Both the position numbers and the translations under genes were made by a program. Shown in pieces: positions 8,062-15,353 of a DNA stretch of 64,000 nucleotides (positions within the stretch are counted from its first letter, which is position 1; each line of letters begins with the position of its first letter). The DNA comes from Fimenecus sp052298855 (GTDB lineage Bacteria > Bacillota > Clostridia > Oscillospirales > Acutalibacteraceae): contig DAVZXP010000006.1 in the NCBI GenBank assembly GCA_052298855.1, positions 104,254 through 168,253 on the forward strand, read 5' to 3'. The notes beneath the pieces are model-generated. The model did not search any database. It saw only the letters and a program-made list of their open reading frames with translations, and was not told the DNA's origin.

Positions 8062-8352
8062 ATGAAAAGTAAAAAATTTCCATTTTCAGATGCTCCTAAT
8101 ACAGCGTGCTTTACTTGCTGTCATGTATTAGAGGAAAATAAACCTATATTATATGTTTCTCATGATGAAGATGGATATTGGCAGTTCCTGTGTGGTGGAA
8201 ACCATAAAGAAGAAGATGCAAGAGTGGTTTCATTAGAATCCATTTTAAGTATTGATGAAACAATGGGCAATTTAGCAGAATTGGATTATGGTGAATGTGC
8301 GGAAGCAGAAAGTGTTACAAGTGATTGGATTGTAAGACGTATGAATAAATAA
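8062..8352 (+). CDS. Small hypothetical protein, possible immunity-type, cassette 4
   Basis: 96 aa. It contains a CFTCCHVL cysteine/histidine cluster (residues ~14-21), the segment SHDEDGYWQFLCG, and an acidic C-terminal half ending SDWIVRRMNK. The layout, with a compact acidic fold and a WQFLCGG strand, recalls small immunity-type proteins found beside polymorphic toxins, but I cannot assign a named family. There is no signal peptide or membrane helix. ATG 8062 has AGGTG six bases upstream; an ATG at 8058 meets a stop at once. It is flanked by repeats R3 and R4. Confidence 0.75.
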   Translation: MKSKKFPFSDAPNTACFTCCHVLEENKPILYVSHDEDGYWQFLCGGNHKEEDARVVSLESILSIDETMGNLAELDYGECAEAESVTSDWIVRRMNK

Positions 8353-8360
8353 AATTTTAG

Positions 8361-8510
8361 TGTGTCAACTTGCCCTTTTAGAGAGGAGAAATTTTTTTCT
8401 CAAAAGGTTGTGCGATACTGAATGTTATGTTAAGATAGTAAGTAAAGCGAGTGGGCAATTCCAGTCGGAGTTGCCCATTTTCTAAAATGAACGGAAATGC
8501 AAATCGGGAT
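8361..8510 (+). repeat. Cassette repeat R4 (full copy)
   Basis: Hairpin A left arm is altered to CCCTTTTAGAG. The spacer is conserved (AGTAAAGCG variant). Hairpin B is GGGCAATTCC with GGAGTTGCCC, followed by ATTTTC and the A-rich tail. Confidence 0.85.
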
Positions 8511-8523
8511 TTGGAGAGGCAAC

Positions 8524-8940
8524 ATGAATTCTTATAAATTACTTTTTGATTGGCAAATTTCTATGCCAGATAACTGGCAAGGCGAATACGATAAAGAGAG
8601 TGGTCAGTACATTTTTTATCCTGACAATAGTGATTTGACAATTCGTATAACACCGTTCCACGCAGAAAGGGATGGTATACTTGCACCAAGAGAAGTAATG
8701 GAAGATGCTTATATCAGAACAGTGCCAGTATCTGCAAGACAGCGAAATTTAGATTTCTACATTCCAAGCGGATTTGAAGCAAAGATATACGACGATGTAT
8801 TAACGGAAGATAGCAACACTATTTATGTTGTTTATGTAGGGTATTATTCTGCGGGTGAATTATTGTCTATCAGCGTATGGAGTACCAACAGAGATGAAGG
8901 TGAACAAGCCTTAAATGTTCTTAATACGATAAGGAAGTAA
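8524..8940 (+). CDS. Hypothetical protein, cassette 5
   Basis: 138 aa with no signal peptide or membrane segment. It is Tyr/Asp-rich and predicted beta-strand-rich: a short N-terminal strand with FDWQISMPDNWQGEYD, central strands and a C-terminal helix (EGEQALNVLNTIRK). The opening pattern, SMPxxWxxxYdxxxGxYxFYP, recalls small proteins that bind or neutralise a partner, but no family is assigned. ATG 8524 follows GGAGAGG. A longer ORF from 8497 begins inside the conserved repeat tail and is less likely. It is flanked by R4 and R5. Confidence 0.75.
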   Translation: MNSYKLLFDWQISMPDNWQGEYDKESGQYIFYPDNSDLTIRITPFHAERDGILAPREVMEDAYIRTVPVSARQRNLDFYIPSGFEAKIYDDVLTEDSNTIYVVYVGYYSAGELLSISVWSTNRDEGEQALNVLNTIRK

Positions 8941-8957
8941 GCAATCGCCAACTTCAA

Positions 8958-9100
8958 GTTTGTCAACCTGCCCTTTGAGAGAGGAGAAATCTTTTCTCAA
9001 AAGGTTGTGCGATACTGAATGTTATGTTAAGATAGCAAGTAAAGCGAGTGGGCAATTCCAGTCGGAGTTGCCCATTTTCTAAAATGAATGGAATACGAAG
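8958..9100 (+). repeat. Cassette repeat R5 (full copy)
   Basis: Hairpin A, spacer (AGTAAAGCG variant as in R4) and hairpin B (GGGCAATTCC with GGAGTTGCCC) are all present. R4 and R5 are the closest pair. Confidence 0.85.
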
Positions 9101-9125
9101 CTGAATTTTATGCGAGGTATATATT

Positions 9126-9521
9126 ATGAAATATTTATTTATGGTGGGAATGGCGCTTGTAATATTTGGGATTTGCTTTTTGGTTACTTTTCGTAAAGAA
9201 AAAACAAAAAGATATATAGTTGTTCAAGGAAAAGTAATCGAAGTCGTCAAAAGTCTCGGGGTAGGGAATGGATTTACCTATACTCCTATCTTTGAATATC
9301 AATACAATAATAAAACATTTAGAGTTGAACACAGAATTTCATCGTTTACACCTAATTGCACATATAAGGTTAATGATGTTGTGGAACTAAGAGTATATGA
9401 AGATAAGCCGGATAAAGCTATTGTTAACAGCAAGAAAAATTTGATAATGCCACTTGTTTCGGGTATAAGTTCCATAATTCTTGGCATTGTATTCGTTATT
9501 ATATATGCTTTATTTAAGTAA
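9126..9521 (+). CDS. DUF3592-like small membrane protein, cassette 6
   Basis: 131 aa. One membrane helix at about 4-21 and another at about 107-129 flank a beta-rich extramembrane domain (about 30-100) with the segments YTPIFEYQYNNKTF and YEDKPDKAIVNSKK. This order (helix, beta domain, helix, with a PDKAI near the second helix) is typical of DUF3592 proteins of unknown function. It is probably in the cytoplasmic membrane. The RBS GAGGT lies upstream of ATG 9126. It is flanked by R5 and R6. Confidence 0.8.
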   Translation: MKYLFMVGMALVIFGICFLVTFRKEKTKRYIVVQGKVIEVVKSLGVGNGFTYTPIFEYQYNNKTFRVEHRISSFTPNCTYKVNDVVELRVYEDKPDKAIVNSKKNLIMPLVSGISSIILGIVFVIIYALFK

Positions 9522-9529
9522 TTCACAAA

Positions 9530-9675
9530 TTCCGGTTTATCAACCTGCCCTTTGAGAGAGGAGAAATCTTTTCTCAAAGGGTTGTGCGATACTGAATGTT
9601 ATGTTAAAATAGCAAGTATAGCGAGTGGGCAATTCCAATCGAGATTGCCCATTTTCTAAAATGAAAAGCAAATTC
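9530..9675 (+). repeat. Cassette repeat R6 (full copy)
   Basis: Perfect hairpin A stem (CCCTTTGAGA/TCTCAAAGGG). The spacer has a single change (TTAAAATAG). Hairpin B is GGGCAATTCC with GAGATTGCCC. Confidence 0.85.
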
Positions 9676-9698
9676 AATAATTGAAAGGAGAAGGTATA

Positions 9699-10046
9699 AT
9701 GGAATTTAGAGAAGATATAGGACAGTATGTTTTTGAGTATGAGGGACTGATTTTTGCTTGGGATGAAGAACCAGAAGAAGATATTCAGGATACTGTAAAA
9801 ACTTTGGCTAATAATTATTTTAAGCATTTGGACGGAATAATTGATTTTATGCTACCTGATATTAAAGAAATATACGGACAAGTTACTGTTGAAGATGTAA
9901 AGAGAAATCTTGGCAGACCTATTGTCGATTATGATAATGGGAAAGTGACTTATTGCGAACAGTCATTTGATGATTGTCATATATTTGAGTTTGAATTTAT
10001 GGACGATGCTTTTGAAAAATTGCAGTATTTTTCAATAGATGGTTAG
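9699..10046 (+). CDS. Hypothetical acidic protein, cassette 7
   Basis: 115 aa, strongly acidic, with no signal peptide or membrane helix. It opens with two strands (GQYVFEYEGLIFAWD), then a helix with a conserved-looking HLDGIIDFMLPDI, and ends in an all-beta segment (CHIFEFEFMDDAFEKLQYFSIDG). The charge and size fit a partner-binding or immunity protein, but no family can be named. ATG 9699 follows AAAGGAGAAGG; an in-frame TTG at 9681 lies upstream of that RBS. It is the last cassette, followed only by the hairpin A half-repeat. Confidence 0.75.
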   Translation: MEFREDIGQYVFEYEGLIFAWDEEPEEDIQDTVKTLANNYFKHLDGIIDFMLPDIKEIYGQVTVEDVKRNLGRPIVDYDNGKVTYCEQSFDDCHIFEFEFMDDAFEKLQYFSIDG

Positions 10047-10062
10047 TAAATAATATAATCAA

Positions 10063-10120
10063 TTTGTCTATTTTCCCTTTGAGAGAGGAGAAATCCTTTT
10101 CTCAAAGGGCTTTTTTGATT
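10063..10120 (+). terminator. Cassette repeat, right half copy (hairpin A with T run)
   Basis: CCCTTTGAGA (10075-10084) pairs with TCTCAAAGGG (10100-10109), followed by CTTTTTT. It matches the left half of the full repeats, but here the conserved spacer and hairpin B are replaced by a T tract. This makes it a proper intrinsic terminator at the right edge of the array. Confidence 0.85.
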
Positions 10121-10263
10121 TTACGGATATTCGCAAACTACAAGATAAATCCAAAACTTCATATACTCTAAGCGCAATAAGATTGAGGTTTTAATTGCAA
10201 ATTGTCTGAATGAAATTAAATAAGCGGAATAAAAAGAATTTATTTACAGTTTTGCTTTTTGAC

Positions 10264-10292
10264 TTGAATAATATATGAAATAGTGCTATAAT
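10264..10292 (+). promoter_or_regulatory. Sigma-A-type promoter
   Basis: TTGAAT, 17-bp spacer, TATAAT, ahead of the EEP-family gene. The interval from 10121 to 10263 holds no ORF or repeat that I can see. Confidence 0.7.
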
Positions 10293-10347
10293 TCTAACCA
10301 TCTCATCGATGATTTTTTTACAAAATAACAAGAAAAAGGGTGGTTAT

Positions 10348-11430
10348 GTGTCAGTAAAGGCAAAAAAGGTACTAAAAATCATTTTGATTATTCTTCTTGT
10401 GGCGGTTTTGATTGTAGGCGGATATGTCGCTTATGTTATGATTGACTACCACAGAATCGAGGACAAGCAAGCGTTGCAAATTAACGACGTTACAAATGAA
10501 GCGGCTCTTGTCGATAAAGAGTATAAGGTCATTTCGTACAATATCGGTTTTGCGGCTTATACTCCCGACTTCGGCTTCTTTATGGACGGCGGTACAAAGA
10601 GCCGTGCGAATTCCGAGGAGTCTGTTAAGAGCGTAATTGACGGAATTGGCGATTTTCTTAAATCCGAAAACCCCGATATTCTTCTTGTCGAGGAGGTAGA
10701 CAAAAAAGCAACTCGCAGTTATCATTATGACCAAGAGGAAGCACTTCGAAATAAGCTTGACGGATATGATTCAATGTTCACGGTAAACTTCGACAGTCCG
10801 TATCTTTTCTATCCGATTACCGAGCCTCACGGCAAATCCTATGCCGGTATGTTGACTTTGTCTAAGTTCAATATCGAAAGCGGTTTAAGACGCAGCTTGC
10901 CGATTGAAAACGGCTTTATGAAATTCGTTGACCTTGACCGTTGCTATTCCGTTTCAAGAATTACCGTTGAAAACGGCAAAGAGCTTGTGCTTTATACACT
11001 TCATCTCTCGGCATACACCTCCGACGGAACAATCGCAACCGATCAGCTCAAAATGCTTATAAGCGATATGCAGGCGGAATATGAAAAGGGTAATTATTGT
11101 ATAGCAGGCGGCGACTTCAACAAGGACTTGCTTGGCGATTCGGGCAAGATTTTCGGAATTGACGGCGCAGATTACACTTGGGCACAGCCTGTTGACTCAA
11201 AATTGTTTGACGGAACAAATCTCAAACTTGTTGCTCCTTACAATGAAGAAAATCCGATTCCTTCGTGCAGAAATGCCGACGGGCCGTATCACGACAAGCA
11301 GTTTGTACTTACTGTTGACGGCTTTATAGTTTCCGACAATGTTACCGTTACAAACAGTGACGTTTATGACCTTCAGTTTAAGTATTCTGATCATAACCCC
11401 GTATATATGACCTTTAAGCTTAACAAATAA
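10348..11430 (+). CDS. Membrane-anchored endonuclease/exonuclease/phosphatase (EEP) family protein
   Basis: 360 aa from GTG 10348, chosen because AAAGGGTGG lies just upstream; an ATG at 10309 lacks an RBS. One N-terminal membrane helix (about 9-31) faces the catalytic domain outward. EEP motifs are present: the opening strand VISYNIGFAA, the metal-binding Glu in LLVEEVDKK, the GGDFN motif, and the C-terminal SDHNP with the catalytic His. Members hydrolyse phosphodiester or phosphomonoester bonds in nucleic acids, phosphoinositides or sphingolipids; an exported single-helix form suggests an extracytoplasmic substrate. It has its own promoter (10264-10292) and a terminator at 11441. Confidence 0.87.
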   Translation: MSVKAKKVLKIILIILLVAVLIVGGYVAYVMIDYHRIEDKQALQINDVTNEAALVDKEYKVISYNIGFAAYTPDFGFFMDGGTKSRANSEESVKSVIDGIGDFLKSENPDILLVEEVDKKATRSYHYDQEEALRNKLDGYDSMFTVNFDSPYLFYPITEPHGKSYAGMLTLSKFNIESGLRRSLPIENGFMKFVDLDRCYSVSRITVENGKELVLYTLHLSAYTSDGTIATDQLKMLISDMQAEYEKGNYCIAGGDFNKDLLGDSGKIFGIDGADYTWAQPVDSKLFDGTNLKLVAPYNEENPIPSCRNADGPYHDKQFVLTVDGFIVSDNVTVTNSDVYDLQFKYSDHNPVYMTFKLNK

Positions 11431-11440
11431 TTAAAATAAG

Positions 11441-11476
11441 GCGGACAGTTCTTTTGAATTGTCCGCTTGGCTTTTG
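11441..11476 (+). terminator. Intrinsic terminator
   Basis: GCGGACA (11441-11447) pairs with TGTCCGC (11460-11466), followed by TTGGCTTTTG. Confidence 0.6.
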
Positions 11477-11495
11477 CTTGTAATGTTACTTATTA

Positions 11496-11524
11496 TTGAC
11501 TTTAATCCGTTAAAAAGATAAAAT
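11496..11524 (+). promoter_or_regulatory. Sigma-A-type promoter
   Basis: TTGACT, 17-bp spacer, TAAAAT, 31 bp before GTG 11556. Confidence 0.7.
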
Positions 11525-11555
11525 ACTGTTAGTTTATAATTGTGAGGCGGATTTT

Positions 11556-12086
11556 GTGAATATAACAGTATATCTCGGTGCACTTGAGGGTAATGATAAA
11601 GCGTTAAAAGATGCGGTTATTGAGCTCGGTAAATGGATAGGAGAAAGCGGTAACGATTTGGTTTACGGCGGCTCTGATTCGGGTCTTATGGGAGTTATCG
11701 CAAGCAGCGTTCTTTCGTCAGGCGGTAAGGTAACGGGCGTTGAGCCTCAGTTTTTTATTGACGCAGAGCTCCAATATGACGGGCTGACAGAGCTTATCGT
11801 AACGAAAGATATGTCAGAGCGAAAAAATAAAATGATTGAATTGGGCGACGCTTTTATCGCTTTCCCGGGCGGCACGGGAACGCTTGAGGAAATTGCGGAA
11901 ATTATGTCAAAGGTATCACTCGGACACCTTGACGCACCTTGTATTTTATATAATCTCAACGGATATTATGATGGTCTTAAAGTCTTGCTTTCACATATGA
12001 TTGATATGGGACTTTCAACAACGGAAAGGCAAGAGGGTATTTATTTCGTTGAAAATCTTGATGAAATAAAGCAAATTTTAGCTTGA
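11556..12086 (+). CDS. LOG/TIGR00730 family Rossmann-fold protein
   Basis: 176 aa, a full single-domain member. The Rossmann fold carries the two family signatures: an Arg in MSERKNKMIELGDAF and the nucleotide-binding PGGTGTLEE. Many members are cytokinin riboside 5'-monophosphate phosphoribohydrolases, which split AMP-like nucleotides to base and ribose 5-phosphate; bacterial members are often annotated only as putative lysine decarboxylase. The start is GTG 11556 with GAGGCGG upstream. It appears to head an operon with the EFR1 ferredoxin (16 bp gap) and the AlkD-like gene (9 bp gap). Confidence 0.88.
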   Translation: MNITVYLGALEGNDKALKDAVIELGKWIGESGNDLVYGGSDSGLMGVIASSVLSSGGKVTGVEPQFFIDAELQYDGLTELIVTKDMSERKNKMIELGDAFIAFPGGTGTLEEIAEIMSKVSLGHLDAPCILYNLNGYYDGLKVLLSHMIDMGLSTTERQEGIYFVENLDEIKQILA

Positions 12087-12102
12087 TAAAGGAAATGAAC
12101 TT

Positions 12103-12852
12103 ATGATTTTATATTTTTCAGGAACGGGAAACAGCCGTTATGTCGCAAACAGAATATCGGAAAGAACAAATCAAGCTTTGCTTTGCCTTAATGACAGAAT
12201 AAAGGCGGAGGACTTCTCTAATATCACAACAGGAGAAAACGTTGTTTTGGTAACCCCGACCTATGCTTGGAGAATACCTACGGTTGTGAGCGATTTCCTT
12301 AAAAAAGTAAAACTTGTCGGTGCTGAAAAAATATGGTTTGTTATGACATGCGGAGGGGAAATAGGCAATTCCGCAAAATATAATTCGGCTTTGGCAGGGG
12401 AAAAGAATTTGCAATATATGGGAACTGCACAGATTGTTATGCCCGAAAATTATATTGCGTTGTTCGGCGTACCCGAAAAGGATGAGGCGAGGAAAATCGT
12501 TGCAAATTCGGAAAATGATATTGTAAAAATGCTCGATTGCATAGCTGACGGCAAAGAGCTTGCCACACCGAGAAATAATTTGTACGATAAGTTTATGAGC
12601 AGCGTTGTAAACCCGATTTTTTATCCCTTGTGCGTAAAGGATAAAGCGTTTTATGTAAGTGATAAATGTATCGGTTGCGGTAAATGCGTCAGTCTTTGTC
12701 CGCTTAACAACATAAAGCTTGAAAATAATAAGCCTGTATGGAACGGTAATTGCACTCACTGTATGGCTTGCATAAGCTATTGCCCGACCGAAGCTGTCGA
12801 ATACGGCAAAAAGAGTGCGAAAAAGCCGAGATACACTTTTGAAAGCCTTTAA
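12103..12852 (+). CDS. EFR1-type ferredoxin: flavodoxin domain plus two 4Fe-4S clusters
   Basis: 249 aa. The N-terminus has the flavodoxin phosphate-binding loop (FSGTGNSRYVA, residues ~5-15). The C-terminus holds two bacterial-type 4Fe-4S motifs: CIGCGKCVSLCP followed by CTHCMACISYCP. EFR1-family proteins are small electron carriers of anaerobes that combine FMN and Fe-S centres; the partner enzyme is not evident from neighbours. It is cytoplasmic, with no signal peptide. It lies 16 bp after the LOG-family gene and 9 bp before the AlkD-like gene, so co-transcription is likely. Confidence 0.92.
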   Translation: MILYFSGTGNSRYVANRISERTNQALLCLNDRIKAEDFSNITTGENVVLVTPTYAWRIPTVVSDFLKKVKLVGAEKIWFVMTCGGEIGNSAKYNSALAGEKNLQYMGTAQIVMPENYIALFGVPEKDEARKIVANSENDIVKMLDCIADGKELATPRNNLYDKFMSSVVNPIFYPLCVKDKAFYVSDKCIGCGKCVSLCPLNNIKLENNKPVWNGNCTHCMACISYCPTEAVEYGKKSAKKPRYTFESL

Positions 12853-12861
12853 GGTGATAGT

Positions 12862-13548
12862 ATGATTATTGATGAAATAAGAGCAGAACTTTTTAATTGT
12901 CAAGACTTAAAATACCGTGATTTTCATTCAAAACTAATGCCTGATTACAATAAAAATAATATAATCGGCGTGCGTTCTCCGCAAGTCAGAAGCATAGCGA
13001 GGGCTTTTTCAAAAAGAGAGGATATTGACGAGTTTTTGTTTGAGCTTCCGCATAAATTCTATGAGGAAAGCAATGTTCACGGCTTTATTATTTGCGGATT
13101 TTCCGATTATGATAAAACAGTCAAATATCTTGATGATTTTTTGCCTTATGTTGATAATTGGGCGACCTGCGATTTACTGAAACCGAAGGCTTTTCCAAAA
13201 AATAAGGACAGGCTTATAAACGATATTGACCGTTGGCTTGAAAGCGACAAGACCTATACAAAACGCTTTGCAATGGGTATGCTTATGGCTCATTTTCTCG
13301 ACGAAGCTTTCAAAGAGGAATATCTTGAAAAGATATACACGATCAGAAGCGAAGATTATTATTTGAATATGATGAAAGCGTGGTTTTTTGCGACCGCACT
13401 TGCAAAGCAATGGGAAAGCTCTGTTAAAGTGATTGAAAATAACCTGCTTGACCGTTGGAGTCATAACAAGGCAATTCAAAAAGCGATTGAAAGCTACCGA
13501 ATAACAGATGAACAAAAGGCATATCTTAAAACGCTGAAAATTAAATAG
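12862..13548 (+). CDS. DNA alkylation repair protein, AlkD-like HEAT-repeat glycosylase
   Basis: 228 aa, the normal AlkD size. It is all helical, with the family pattern YRDFHSKLMPDYNKNNIIGVRSPQVR near the N-terminus and VDNWATCDLL in the middle, where the conserved Trp and Asp lie. AlkD-type proteins use HEAT-like repeats to bind DNA and excise N3- and N7-alkylated purines. It is last in the LOG-EFR1-AlkD cluster and converges on the GH36 gene across a shared terminator. The RBS is AAGGTG before ATG 12862. Confidence 0.9.
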   Translation: MIIDEIRAELFNCQDLKYRDFHSKLMPDYNKNNIIGVRSPQVRSIARAFSKREDIDEFLFELPHKFYEESNVHGFIICGFSDYDKTVKYLDDFLPYVDNWATCDLLKPKAFPKNKDRLINDIDRWLESDKTYTKRFAMGMLMAHFLDEAFKEEYLEKIYTIRSEDYYLNMMKAWFFATALAKQWESSVKVIENNLLDRWSHNKAIQKAIESYRITDEQKAYLKTLKIK

Positions 13549-13557
13549 GTAAAAAAT

Positions 13558-13590
13558 AACGGCTTGAATTCTCAAGCCGTTAAATTATTG
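13558..13590. terminator. Bidirectional terminator between convergent genes
   Basis: AACGGCTTGA (13558-13567) pairs with TCAAGCCGTT (13572-13581). A-rich and T-rich flanks serve both strands. Confidence 0.75.
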
Positions 13591-13596
13591 CGTTGT

Positions 13597-15240
13597 TTAT
13601 AAGATTTTGCCGTTTTCGAGGTCAAAGCGGAAATTCTCAAATTTTTCGTTGATGATATAGTCAATATCAATTACCCGTCTGTTGTCGTACATAAATTCAG
13701 CACGGAGAATTTTAATATCGTCCTTTGAGAATACCTTGAGAAGCTCGTCAAGCTGTTCCTGCCTGTAATCGCCGACATTATCGGATGTGAAAAGCACGCT
13801 TCCGAAAAGCTTGTTTACGGTAGAAATGATTTTTCTCTGCTCAAACGTGCATTGCATATTGTTATCACGGAGCAGGAAAACATCGGGATCGTTCAAGAAC
13901 GCTCTGCCGTTTAACTGACGGCGGAAAATTGAGTTTCCGAGAGTGTTTTTGGTTGAAACAAATTCTCTGTGAGTAAAGGTTCGGCTGTCCCATTTAAGAT
14001 CCATATCCGCACCGATTCTGCAATAGTCAACCTTGCCGAATGAGGGCATAAGCGGAACGCCGCAGCCTAAAATCTGTTTGTCGCCGACACATTCTCTCAA
14101 GAAGTCCATAGCCTCACACATAAGCTGACCTCTTGTTTTGTTGTGATTCGGAATTTGGCAAGCCGCATACAAAAAGTCGAGCTTTACAAGGTCGAAGCCC
14201 CAATCGTTGAGAACAACGTCAAAGAAGTGCTTGATATAATCACGAACCTCGGGGATTTCAATGTCAAGCGCACAGAAGCCGCCCCAATTAGGACCGCATT
14301 TCACAAGCTTGCCATTTTGGTCCTTTATAAACCATTCGGGATGAGTTTTGAGAATATTCGAGGTAAACTGCGCACCGAACGGAGCAAGCCACAGACCTGC
14401 AAGCATACCTTTTTTGTGAATGGTGTCCGCTTCCGCTTTCATTCCGTGAGGGAATTTTTTGAAATCAATCGAAAGCCAATCTCCCGTCGCTGTCTGATAG
14501 CCGTCATCAATTTGGAAAATATCAACATCGGCATCAATTTTTGAAAGTGCTTCAAGGTCGTCTGTGACAATCTTTTCATTGATATTTGAGTAGTAATTGT
14601 ACCAGGTTGTGTAGCCGTTTTTAACCTTTGCGGTAGGCTTCTCGATATTCATAAGAGCAAACCATTTGTCGAAAACCTCGTCCTCTTCGCCGGTTAAGTG
14701 TACAACGTCAAAGATATTGTATTCGCCGTTATAGACAACGCCCTCAAGGTCTTTAATAATGTTGATTTCGCCCTTTTCACAATCTGTTCTGATGATTGTG
14801 TAGCCGTTTCTTTCGCTCAAAGAAGCAAATAAATCGTATTCGGAGCCGTTTCTGACATAGAGATAAGAAAATGCGGTGAATACACCGGACTTCTTAATAT
14901 TCTCTGTGAAATTATAAGAGCCCGAAGCGCCTAAAAGAGTGTGACGGAACACAAGAGTTGTCGGTAAAACCGTGTGCTGAGGAACTTCGTTTACGAACAT
15001 CTCACGGCAGTCGGTCCAAGATTGATAGCCGTTGGGGAAAACCCTGTCGTCAACGTCAAAAACATAAGGCACCGTAACTGTGAGATTGAGAATTTCAATC
15101 GGCACCTTTGTTTTAAGGTCAAGCCTTATGCGCTGTGTTGACGCCTTATAATTGATTTTGAAATCGGGTGTTTCAAAAAGATTTGTCTTGTAAACGGTGT
15201 TGCCCGCCTTGTACTCAATATTTAATTTGAACTTTTCCAT
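13597..15240 (-). CDS. GH36-type alpha-galactosidase
   Basis: 547 aa, shorter than the ~730 aa of typical GH36 because the N-terminal beta-sandwich is reduced. The (beta/alpha)8 core shows FQIDDGYQ, the nucleophile Asp in KLDFLY (near residue 355) and the acid/base Asp in RIGADMD (near residue 410). It hydrolyses terminal alpha-galactosides such as raffinose-type oligosaccharides. No signal peptide is visible, so it acts on imported sugars. It has the RBS TAGGAGG and is transcribed divergently from the phosphohexomutase operon. Confidence 0.88.
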   Translation of the reverse strand: MEKFKLNIEYKAGNTVYKTNLFETPDFKINYKASTQRIRLDLKTKVPIEILNLTVTVPYVFDVDDRVFPNGYQSWTDCREMFVNEVPQHTVLPTTLVFRHTLLGASGSYNFTENIKKSGVFTAFSYLYVRNGSEYDLFASLSERNGYTIIRTDCEKGEINIIKDLEGVVYNGEYNIFDVVHLTGEEDEVFDKWFALMNIEKPTAKVKNGYTTWYNYYSNINEKIVTDDLEALSKIDADVDIFQIDDGYQTATGDWLSIDFKKFPHGMKAEADTIHKKGMLAGLWLAPFGAQFTSNILKTHPEWFIKDQNGKLVKCGPNWGGFCALDIEIPEVRDYIKHFFDVVLNDWGFDLVKLDFLYAACQIPNHNKTRGQLMCEAMDFLRECVGDKQILGCGVPLMPSFGKVDYCRIGADMDLKWDSRTFTHREFVSTKNTLGNSIFRRQLNGRAFLNDPDVFLLRDNNMQCTFEQRKIISTVNKLFGSVLFTSDNVGDYRQEQLDELLKVFSKDDIKILRAEFMYDNRRVIDIDYIINEKFENFRFDLENGKIL

Positions 15241-15264
15241 AAAAAGCCTCCTAACCTTTCTTTT

Positions 15265-15292
15265 ATTATATCAATTTTTGAAATTAAAGCAA
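15265..15292 (-). promoter_or_regulatory. Promoter for the GH36 gene (minus strand)
   Basis: Read on the minus strand: TTGCTT, 16-bp spacer, TATAAT, 24 bp before the ATG. Confidence 0.55.
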
Positions 15293-15300
15293 CTGTTTTA

Positions 15301-15329
15301 TTGACTGTGAAAAATCATTATGATAAAAT
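15301..15329 (+). promoter_or_regulatory. Sigma-A-type promoter of the phosphohexomutase operon
   Basis: TTGACT, 17-bp spacer, TAAAAT, 24 bp before ATG 15354. Confidence 0.7.
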
Positions 15330-15353
15330 TTTCATTGAAAGGCGGAGAAAACT

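Larger units (their letters stand above)
5650..10120 (+). other. Accessory single-gene cassette array bounded by repeats
   Basis: Seven unrelated ORFs (peptidase E-like, GADGPTSIF protein, GNAT, three small unknown proteins, one small membrane protein), all on the + strand, are each separated by a copy of the same ~125-150 bp intergenic repeat. The repeat comprises hairpin A, a nearly invariant ~45-nt spacer and hairpin B. There are six full copies. The left edge of the array has only the hairpin B half (5782-5836), and the right edge has only the hairpin A half with a T run (10063-10120). The cassette genes look more AT-rich than their neighbours. No integrase, transposase or recombinase gene lies in the window. 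The layout resembles integron cassette arrays or repeat-spaced immunity-gene arrays, but the repeats lack classical attC boxes. Confidence 0.75.

Noticed and set aside
6474..9675. CRISPR array
   Set aside because: The repeats are too long, the intervals are variable-length ORFs with RBSs, and no cas genes are present.
5650..10120. Classical integron with attC sites
   Set aside because: No integrase gene, and the repeat borders do not show RYYYAAC and GTTRRRY boxes; only the layout is integron-like.
12118..12903. 261-aa minus-strand ORF opposite the EFR1 gene
   Set aside because: The + strand frame has clear flavodoxin and Fe-S motifs; the minus frame has none.
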